Below, in pieces: positions 54,913-64,000 of a stretch of DNA of 64,000 bases; the stretch's first letter is position 1; each line of letters opens with the position of its first letter. Below the pieces are notes generated by a model, which did not search any database, was not told where the DNA came from, and was given only the letters and a program-made list of their open reading frames with translations. Made by a program: the position numbers and the translations under genes. Source of the stretch: Isoetes taiwanensis (Eukaryota; Streptophyta; Lycopodiopsida; Isoetales; Isoetaceae); the NCBI GenBank assembly GCA_021234155.1, contig JAJEKV010000028.1, positions 4,674,567-4,738,566 on the forward strand. The letters are read 5' to 3'.

Positions 54913-56107
54913 GACACTTTTTTATGGTTCTTGGCGTAGGCGGCAGGCAATGCGTAGGGGCGGTTCAGAGGCGAGGAAGCGCCTCGCCTCCATTTCCCAA
55001 GACTACCTCTGATATCTTGATCTTTTCAAAGTTGAATCCAGTTGCTAGCAAGGAATCGACCAATCTGGCGGAGGAAATTCTGGAGTTTCTTAGTGTCAGG
55101 ATTTTGAAGCAGTATCAGGCGGTTCTTCCTAGATTTTTGCTGGTAAGCCACTAACGTGGCCTTTTTGCTCTTCTGCTCTTCGTGGCAGTATGATTCTTGT
55201 CTGGGCTCTGGATTGGATTCTTTGAATCTTGATCCTTTTCTAAGGCAAGAACGCATCGAAATGGCGTGGATGCCTATAAGATGGAGTAATAACGCAGGCA
55301 GATCTATCAAGTGATACAGCTTCAGTTTCTTGCAATCTTACATTCTAATCATCCAGGTTCTTTCTCATTTGGCCATTTCCTTTTCCTACTCCTTCTTTCT
55401 AGCAGAAGGGTCCAGATTGTACATTGGATGGTCAGATAGATTCTTTCCTTTGCAGTGTATTCGTGTGGGTCTTGATACCTTGCTGGATTTTGGTTTGAAA
55501 GTGCAGAGGAAACAGGATGTATATGCCTAGCAAGCAGTTTGAAATCTTTTAGCACTCGGTTCCTATCTCAAGTCTGCTATGCTTGAGTAGTTGCTGATTC
55601 TTGATGTGCTTCGGCTTTTATGCCAAGAACTCTCAAGTACTGCTATGCTTGGGAGATTTCTCATTTTTTATTGGCTTTGGTATCTTATGCCAAGCACCTC
55701 ATAACCTTCACAAGTACTGATATGCTTGCTTGGTTATGCTCAAATACTGATATGTTTGAGTGAGAGCTTCTTGAGATTCATACTTCTTGCTACACCTTTA
55801 CAGATATGGAGCTTTACATTTTTCTTGCCTATTTTCAACATTATACAGGACTTATGTGGTTTTGCTGATTGATATGAATCCTTCAGGGGCCTTCAGGGCT
55901 TGTCCTCAGTATCATCATGTATTATTTGGTTACCATGTGGGAAGACTCATGAGATCTACAAGCGTATCGGAATTCATAATAAGTTTTTTGTTAGTAGAGA
56001 ATGAAGATGTTGAGATTACTCCTGTAGTAATTCTCTATTAACATCAAACATTGTTCTTTTTTATCCATATAATATAAAAAATTCGTACCTTCAAAAAAAA
56101 AAAAAAA
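54913..56107 (+). mobile_element. Poly(A)-ended retroposon or processed retrocopy
   Basis: The segment ends in about 15 A residues (56093-56107) and is flanked by GGCCGTCGTACT (54901-54912) and GGTCGCCGTACT (56108-56119), which match at 10 of 12 bases and may be a target-site duplication. The first part is GC-rich with an open frame (LNPVASKESTNLAEEILEFL...YQAVLPRFLL, about 55030-55150). The second part is AT-rich with repeated TACTGATATGCTTG/TACTGCTATGCTTG words (about 55600-55760). It could be a SINE/LINE end or a reverse-transcribed mRNA. Confidence 0.4.
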
Positions 56108-56119
56108 GGTCGCCGTACT

Positions 56120-58020
56120 TATTATGCCGTCGGAATTGAACTCGACACAAAAAATAAGGCCGATCTCAGCAACGGAAAACTTAGGTGACCATTTTCGGCC
56201 AAGGTACATGGTATGTCCAAAATTCAAATTTGAAATCATGATCAAATACTTGCCATCATTCTAATAACTTTTAGCTTTGATATAAAAAAAAGTAAGCACA
56301 TATGTGCTTCCTCAATCTCCATGCATACAAATCCTTTATTTTATGATATCATCATACCATATCAGAAGTGCAAAATGCGAAAGATCTTTGCAAAATCACC
56401 ATATTGAATGGCCACGTCGAAGTTGAGCCGTTGATTTTTTAATATGTTCTAAAAAAAAGGTAATGGGAGGGTTAAAAAAAAGGGACTTGGGGCTAGATCG
56501 TCTAATCTAAACCAAGCACTCTCAGCCATCCGATCATTTGGGTTCAAGTGGAATGGAGGGACAAATAGAATAATTGTATAATATAAAGAAGATATGCAAG
56601 TAACAACTTTGTTGCATAAGTGACCAAATTTGCACAACCAAATCCCAATGAAACATGTAATGGGAAAGAAGGAACAGACTTGCGCATTAGTCTATCACAT
56701 TTCAAAGCATACTGCATTACGTCTCCATTATAACCTCTTTTGCTTCTGCTTGAATGCGTTTCGAGCATTAGAACCATCCATGAACACTTCAAAGTAGGAA
56801 TAATGATCTTAAAAAAAAGGCTATCTCAATCATTAGAGCTTCTCCTTCTTAGTAGGGCATTAGCAAAAACTTAATTTGCTTTCTCGGGCTTAGGAAAATG
56901 TGCCACAAAAAGAGAAAATTTTATTGCATTTTAGACAACTCTATGAAGTCCAAATATATAATATCGAAACTAGAACACCTAAGGTTGGAAAACTTACACA
57001 GTATACCTTCATCGTTTTTGGCCACAAACTCCCTTAATGACTAATATTTGATCACCACTATGACGTTCCATGTATTCATACGGTATGAGTATAAATATAT
57101 GACACGTCAGCCAAGTATAAGTAGACCCTTATGGGTCATTAGGGGATAACTTGGGCTAACTTCAAAGGGTTGTTCTTAGCTATGCTAAATTGTTAATGAG
57201 TTAAATAACCTAATTGCACTAATTAATGTTATTAATTAATAAATGTCGACTAATTAGGGGAACATACATGGTCCAATTTGATTGGCCAGGGGAGACTTGC
57301 TAAAATTAGGGGCCAAGTTGGATCTCTATCCCCAATTCTGCCCCAAATCGATTTGGGAAGAGTTGGAGAAGGAGGGAGCTACTCACCACTATATACAGAT
57401 CTGAAGAATGGAAGCCTTCCAAGATAATGGCTCTAGCCAAGAGACCGGTTAGTCTCTAGATAGTTTGTGCTTCAGCTAACCCTTGTATGACTAGATGGAT
57501 GGGTAAATTCTCTTTTATGTGCTACTAAGATGATGATGGATGTTTTATTTATGACTAGAAAATTGCTCACCTTCGGTGGGCTTTCTATGTGATTGTATAT
57601 GAAGACTGGGACACTAAAGTGTTGTCTATGAATAAGTGATGTTAAATTGAAATTTGTTGAGGTACTTCACATTGGTTAAGAATGTAAGCAAGAGTCCTCA
57701 TGTTACTGCAACATTCTAGCTGCCAAAAGTTAATGAAGAAGACGGTACAGGTTGCATCAGCCATTCTAGCAAATCAATTTTTCAAATGTTATTTGATGAT
57801 GCTATTGCTACTATGCTTTGCATTCTTGCAATATTATTTGCTCTTCACATCATTAAGATGAATTGGATATTCTATTTGATAAACAAATGAAAATATACAT
57901 CTAGAAAAAAGTGGTATATACTTTGAGCTTGGCTTTAGGAGCAGACGCACAAAAGAAACAAAGTTGACAACTTGATAACTATTTCAAAATGATAATAGTA
58001 CTCCTTGCATATTTTTAAAG
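56120..58020. other. Non-coding A/T-rich interval
   Basis: No gene supported on either strand. A more structured segment at about 57250-57480 (GGGGAACATACATGGTCC... and TATATACAGATCTGAAG) looks like part of an LTR or promoter, but no partner copy is in the window. Confidence 0.35.
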
Positions 58021-58029
58021 TTAAATTTG

Positions 58030-60430
58030 ATGTATGAAACGAAGAAGCATTGTACATGACATATGGGGCATCTTTTACCATGATAGACAAATGATCCTAT
58101 AATTTGAAATCAGTAGGAGATCACTGAATATCTTTACCAAATACAACCACGTCCACCACTTGCTTAAAACACAACACAAGAGAGTGATCTAACGATATTA
58201 GCATGAATTGGCCTAAGATGTACTTAAACAAAAAAACGGAAAATTGATCATGGAGTTAAGCAAACTTCAAATCTGACCACACTACACTCACAAATCTGAT
58301 AGCTTCAAGTTAATCTGTGGTTTTGCAAGAAAGCATGTACAACGAAGAGGAGAAAGTGCGACGAACTTAAAATAGTTAATACCATTACTTGTTTGGCTGC
58401 AACTTTACAAATGCATCCAATGGCACACAAAAAGCAACAAAGTTTATAGCCCCGATAATCATCTGACCATGTCCATCACTTGCTTGAAACACAATGCAAG
58501 AGAATGATTTACGCATGTTAACATGCATTGGCCTAACATGGACTCAAAACAAAATAGGGAAATAGATCATGGAGTCCCTAAACAACTTTGCTGATTGCTA
58601 GTCCGAACTATCATAGTTCCTATGTAGCAATACTGCCTTGACCTTGTGTTTGAAGTCTTGATGGTTCTGGATTGCCTTACACGTACAGACGGATACTACA
58701 AACCTTGCTTGAAACTGTGTTACCATCTTATCATAAAAGATTATGGATTTGAGGAGATTGGAAAGTTCAACCTGGATGTTTGCTTCAAGGTTAAATTCTT
58801 ATGTGTGAAACAAAACAGCATTGTACATGACATATGGAGCGTCTTTTACCATGACACAATGCAACGCGAAATAATGATCTACACATGTTAACACCTCCCA
58901 AATATAGCGATGTCCATCACTTGCTTGAAACACGACGCCTAACATGGATTCAAACAAAACAGGAAAAGAGGTCATGGAATCCTTAAATAAAAGTTGTATA
59001 TGCTTTGAGCTTGCCTTTGGGAGCATACAATACATTCACTATTTTACCAACTTCTTATGTCTTTCCCAACATCTTCTTCTTGTAACTTCTTGTAAACCAT
59101 GTAATGGAATAGTATATTGTTGATCCCAAAAAATAGTGTACTTACATGCTAGAATGTTATACATTGCTTTTTAGAAAGCAATTCTAAATGTAAGATACAT
59201 TGCAAAAGATATCGTGTTATTGCTACAAAAGTGATGTTTCCATGTGCAGCTTATTATTTTGTCCTTCACGCTACTCTGTTTATCAAATAACATCAACCGG
59301 TCATGTTCCATAAAAGAATTAAAAAAACAAAGCCAATAACTTACACAAAAGAAAAAAATGCCAACAGAAGAATGCCAAAAATATGAAGGCAACAATGAAC
59401 AAAATAAGCAAAGCGATTCTGCAATCTACTATCATAGTTCCCATGTAGCAATACTTCTTTGACCGTGTGTTTGAAGTCTTGATGGTTTCTAACAAAGATT
59501 TGCTACCCACCCCTTTGGTTTCCCCAAAATGGTCTTCAATGGTATATTGTTATCATAAAAGAGTATGGATTTGAGGAAATTGGAGAGTTGAACCCCCATA
59601 TGTTGTCATATTATATGGAAACAACTCATAAACCTATCTTTAATTCTATGCTTTATAATCGAGGGGCCGATAAATGCTTAAATGCGAAGCTAATTTAGTT
59701 CATAACGACACAGCCATAATGTTTATTAGAAGCAAGTGGAAATGCTTCTGGCAAGTGGAATAGATGCTTCTGACAAATGCTTCATTTGAAAGCCCTTTAA
59801 AGATGTAGATCCAATACTTCTATGCTCCTTTCCTTAAACCCAACTCAGAAACCTAATTCCTTATGGATTCAAACAAACCAGAGAAACAGTTCATGGAGTC
59901 CCTAAACAACTCTGTTGATTGCTAGTCCCAAATTTGATAGCTTCAAGCTTCAAGTTATTCTGTGCTTTTGCAATGAGGAACAATAGAATGCTTCACAAAT
60001 CCCTCAAAACAGTAGATTTTGTTGTCATATTATATGGAAACAACTCATAAACCTAATAAAAGACCTATGCCAATTCTGTGCTTTCGCAATGGAGGAACAA
60101 TAGAATGCTTCGCAATGCAGAAGCTAATTTACTTCATAACGACACAGCCATAATGTTTATTAGAAGCAAGGCAATTGTGTAATGGCTCTATGATAATCCA
60201 AGGTTTGTGAATCCTGTTGAAAAAAATTAATAGGAAGAAGGGACATCCTTAACCTACAAAATGCTTTTGGCAAGTGGATCAGATGCGTCTAACAAATGCT
60301 TCATTTGGAATCCCTTTAAAGATGTAGATCCCATACTTCTACGCTCGTTTTCTTAAACCCAACTCAAAAACCTAATTCCTTATGATCTCAAAGAAAACAG
60401 GGAAATAGGTCATGGAGTCCCTAAACAACT
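58030..60430. repeat. Shuffled block of diverged direct repeats
   Basis: Several words recur two to five times in changing order: CATTGTACATGACATATGG (58050, 58815), TGTCCATCACTTGCTTGAAAC (58469, 58909; diverged copy 58147), CATGGAGTCCCTAAACAAC (58568, 59893, 60412), TAGCAATACT...GTTTGAAGTCTTGATGG (58625, 59446), CGACACAGCCATAATG (59706, 60139) and CCCTTTAAAGATGTAGATCC (59793, 60311). This suggests repeated segmental duplication of a non-coding sequence. Confidence 0.65.
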
Positions 60431-60600
60431 ATGCAAACACGTGGAAAGGCAATATTACCTAATCTAGCGCATACAACCTAGGTAATCAATTGATTGATTA
60501 GACGCGCAGAGAGAAGTAGCCACAAAGAATTTATCCACTGTATAGACACATGGAAAGGCAATATATTACCTAATCTAGCACATACAACCTGGGTCAAACA
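60430..60600. repeat. Short direct repeat pair
   Basis: ACATGGAAAGGCAATATTAC / ACATGGAAAGGCAATATATT followed by CTAATCTAGC.CATACAACCT, about 110 bases apart. Confidence 0.6.
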
Positions 60601-61304
60601 ACTCAAAGGAGGATAAAGTTCTTTTACACAGGCATTGGTGCACTATATTATCTAATTTACTGCTCTGTCATTCAAGGTGCAGATAACATAGTCAGATGAC
60701 CTTTTTAGATCCATTTATAGGAATTATGCATTTCAGCTCAGACAATATTTCAATTTCATGTTACTAACCTTGGTAACGGGCCGAAATTGAAGCTCATCCT
60801 TCCAACACAATTTTTGCATTCTCTCATTGAAGATTGTTTGGATACACACTGAGAAATCCCTGCAGTTCAAAATCGTCAGAATATTTGCATGTAGCTTATA
60901 CTAGAACATTCCAAGCTAGGAAGGATTGTTGCAAACACTAACATGGAAAGCTTTATAAACTGCAACAGAGCTAAAAGCTTGCAATCCAAGTCACAAAACA
61001 TTGTCAAAGCTTAAAACACATTGACTTGTGTGCAAGGTCTCTGCAGCTGGAAATGGTCAGAATTTTGGCACGTGCCTCATACCAAGATTGTAGCAAGCAA
61101 CTGAGATGACATGTACACTATGCACGACAGCTCCGTTAACTTGAAAAACAGAGGCCAACCAAAATCGGAGTCTTCAAGCAGATTGGTAGAGTAATAGATA
61201 AGCCGGACTACTTACTTTATAACCTATCTTGTCCCTTTGTGTAAAGGCTGATAGCAATAGTTTCTCAACCCCACAGGACATCTAGAACTCTCTATACTTA
61301 TCAA

Positions 61305-62635
61305 ATGTACCCAGTGAACTAATGTGATTATATTTTATCTTGAATCTATGTCTTTTTTATAACAACCCATTCAATTGTTTTAGGCATATATGGTCTATGG
61401 TTTCAGGAATTGTTATTTTTATATTCATATCAAATCCCCCTGGAACCCCCTGTTATTTTGCTACATATTCTAAACGGAGTGCACCTTAGACTACCACAGT
61501 CGTCAGATTCGTCGTTGCTATGATCTAGATCGTATGTTGGGGTCAGTCATCAGATTCATCGATCCTACGATCTAGATCGTATGTTGGGGCCTCTGGGCAC
61601 CTCTAGTTTCGCTTATAATCTTTTATGATTAGAGGCACCTATGATTTTGAAATATGAGATATGACTTTGCCAAAGGTTTTGAGGGAATATCGAACCTCTA
61701 TACGGCTCTGCCTAAGATTTTAGAATATGAAATACGGGGGCTCGAACCTCGACCAAAATAACTCAATGTCCTAATAGAATTATTTTAACCAATGTACCCA
61801 GTGAGCTAATGTGATTATATTTTTTATCTTGAATCTATGTTTTTTTTTTTTATAACAACCCATTCAATTGTTTTATGGATATATGGTCTATGGTTTCAAG
61901 AATTGTTATTTTTACATCCATATCGAATCCTCTTGGAACCCCTTGTTATTTTGCTACATATTGAGGTGCACCCTAGATTACCACAGTAGTTGGATTCGTC
62001 GATCCTACGATCCAGATCGTATGTTGGGGCCTCTAAGCACCTCTCGTTTCGCTTATAGTCATTTATAATTACAGGCGCCTATGATTTTGAAATATGAAAT
62101 ACAATTTCGCCTAAGGTTTTGAGCACATATCGAATCTCTATATGGCTCTGCCTAAGATTTTAGAATATGAAAATATGGGGGCTCGAACCTGTACCAAAAT
62201 AACTCAATATCCTAATAAGATTATCTTAATCAATATATCCAGTGAACTAATGTGATGATTTTTTATCTTAAATTGTTTTAGAGATATATGGTCTATGATT
62301 TCAGGAATTGTTATTTTTACATCTATATCGAATCCCCCTGGAACCCCCTGTTATTTTGCTACATATTGTAAATGAGGTGCACCCTGGACTACCACAGTCG
62401 TCGGATTCGACAATCATATGATCTATATCGTATGTTGCGGCCTCTGGGCACCTCTCGTTTCGCTTATAGTCATTTGTGATTGGAGGTACCTATGATTTTG
62501 AAATATGAAATATAATTTCGCTTAAGGTTTTGAGGGAATATCGAACATCTAGACGGCTCTGCTTAAGATTTTAGAATATGAAATACGGGAGCTCAAACCT
62601 CTACCAAAATAACTGAATGCACTTAATCTAGTTGT
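61305..62635. repeat. Three tandem units of about 390-490 bp
   Basis: Units start near 61311, 61799 and 62238 with CCAGTGA.CTAATGTGAT. Each contains TATGGTCTATG.TTTCA, GGAACCCC.TGTTATTTTGC, an ATC-TAGATCGTATGTTGGGGCC-like block, CACCTCT.GTTTCGCTTATA and GGCTCTGC.TAAGATTTTAG. Divergence is moderate. They are non-coding. Confidence 0.8.
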
Positions 62636-62639
62636 GATG

Positions 62640-63355
62640 TAGAATTTAAACCTACAGAGTCGAATATGATGTAATCTACTTTACAATGTGCTTTTGATAA
62701 ACAGTTTACCTTCAAATTTCGTTTTCACCTTATTGTTTTACCTTTCTTTGAAAGTTGAGTGCAAATTAAACTCAGATATATCATCAAGGGTCGAATTTTC
62801 ATTCATCTCAATATCACACAATCATAAGATAGATTCTCAAGCTCTGCAATCTTCAAAACAATCTTCAAAATAGCAAATAAGATGGTAGCATCAGGTACTC
62901 GGAAGGCAGATTCAAGCAAGAGTCCTTCAAAACCGGTCTCAAAATGAGCAATATTAATCAATTCTCACGCCCAAAGCCCTCAAAAAATGTCTGAGCATAA
63001 TTTCCTCTTCTTAATCCCCTGTTTTCGGCACATTCTTGGCAAATCCAGCTCATAAATTTGTCTTTCTTGGCCTAGAATGAGTAGATCTGAGAGTGTTTAG
63101 CAATGATTAGGCAGTTGATTCCAGAGAAAAGGCTGGATCTTGGGATGATTTGGATTTTAGGGTTCTTGAGAAATCTTGGCCCATTTATCCCACATGCATT
63201 TGTCAAAAAGGCAGCTTGGGTATAAAATGCCCCGTCTGATGTGTATTTTCAATATTGCATCATGTCTCCACGTGATGTCTGGCCCGTTGCCAGCTCACAT
63301 GCCCGGAGGCACCACGTGGCGGGGGAGACTAGATGGGATGAGTGACTAGCCCCCA
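62640..63355. other. Non-coding interval
   Basis: No gene supported. A short plus-strand frame near 62688-62873 has no recognisable feature. Confidence 0.35.
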
Positions 63356-63360
63356 GGGGA

Positions 63361-63386
63361 GGAAGGAAGGAAGGAAGGAAGGAAGG
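63361..63386. repeat. GGAA microsatellite
   Basis: Six and a half perfect GGAA units. Confidence 0.9.
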
Positions 63387-64000
63387 TATTTTTATCGTCC
63401 ACGGAGACCAATCGATCTATGGGACCCAATACAAAAGCGCCAGCAGTTTTTGATTACTACCCTGGATTAAAACCCCACCCGAAGAAGGGTTTTCGAGGGA
63501 AAAACGTGGGCGTGTCGGCCTGACAAAACTGTTCCAATATACAAAATGCAAAAACACACAAATATATACACTCATGCACCACTTTTTAGTAGTGCCCGAT
63601 CGGTGGGCAAAGGCGGGGCAAAGGTGAGCTCGCAGATCCAAGTACCTCACGGATATACGACCCCGAGCATGTAATCGATTGTGTTCATCGGCAAATGTAG
63701 GGGCAAGTCCGGGCGTACTAAGGAAGCGTATCTAGTCCGGATCGGCCCGATGTTGGGCAACTTCGGAAAGTGTGAGACTCATCCTCAATGGCACCCGTTT
63801 GATAGAACTGACAGAGCCTGTTCTGGCGGGGCTCCCCAATCCACCTGCCCGTCTCGATGCGAAGATGGTGGGCACCTGTGCGAATGGAGGCAATGAGTCT
63901 GCGCTTTTTTAGGGCAGGCCCCTAGCGGTAGAGACTGCGAGGCCCCTGCTAACACGGGGGTTGATGTGCTCCTTGTAATGGGCGTTTTGACTGCTCCCTA
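63387..64000. other. Non-coding, moderately GC-rich end of window
   Basis: Short open frames on both strands show no recognisable motif. A segment near 63907-63960 (GGCCCCTAGCGGTAGAG... and GAGGCCCCTGCTAACAC) repeats the word GGCCCCT. No feature is assigned. Confidence 0.3.

Overview
The window looks like nuclear DNA from a land plant with a large, repeat-dense genome, probably a non-flowering lineage (fern, lycophyte, bryophyte or conifer; the exact group is an inference). Reasons: GT-AG introns, a Ty3-type LTR retrotransposon, a CACTA-type terminus, and sequence differences between repeat copies that sit on CHG/CG sites, the plant cytosine-methylation contexts. I see no rRNA, tRNA or CRISPR, and no gene I would call a typical conserved host gene. 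Almost everything recognisable belongs to mobile elements, several of them nested.

Layout. (1) 1-9548, minus strand: a retroelement bounded by direct repeats of about 1.15 kb, with a spliced, unrecognised ORF1 (exons 7439-7837 and 3738-5420) and a reverse transcriptase of Penelope/telomerase type (1115-3655) instead of a retroviral pol. (2) 12704-17756, minus strand: a second, internally deleted member with its own 727-bp direct repeats. It keeps both ends of ORF1, the same splice sites and the RT C-terminus. (3) 18057-19753: a non-autonomous CACTA-like element full of CGTCGTT/AACGACG palindromes, abutting a LINE-like minus-strand fragment (about 19754-21250). (4) 21250-26236: non-coding repeats. 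(5) 26241-53370: a DNA element with terminal inverted repeats flanked by TTAA, described below. (6) 27759-46607: an 18.8-kb Ty3-type LTR retrotransposon inside element 5, with an internal tandem duplication of about 7.8 kb. (7) 53371-64000: a possible multi-exon minus-strand gene, a poly(A)-ended retroposon, and large blocks of diverged tandem repeats.

The most interesting object is element 5. Removing the Ty3 insertion leaves about 8.3 kb. It holds two divergently transcribed genes. To the left is a DUF7869-family (transposase-like) gene, which the Ty3 insertion splits inside its GHTH-D-Q-I-D motif with a 5-bp ATGAG duplication. To the right (48921-53035, plus strand) is a six-exon gene for a protein of about 985 residues that joins a ParB-like domain to a beta-class amino-DNA methyltransferase (DLPYG, then FSGSGTT). 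The shared promoter and four of the gene's five introns carry TATTC-nn-GAATA palindromes, in dense arrays in introns 1 and 3, and I found none in the exons. I infer a eukaryotic DNA transposon that carries its own DNA-modifying enzyme and possibly its own recognition sites. This copy appears disabled by one frameshift, one in-frame stop and the Ty3 insertion, unless the two small lesions are assembly errors.

Caution on sequence quality: copies of the same repeat differ mostly at CAG/CTG/CCG/CG sites through small complex replacements, while CG-poor stretches are nearly identical. Some apparent frameshifts may therefore be consensus errors at methylated cytosines.
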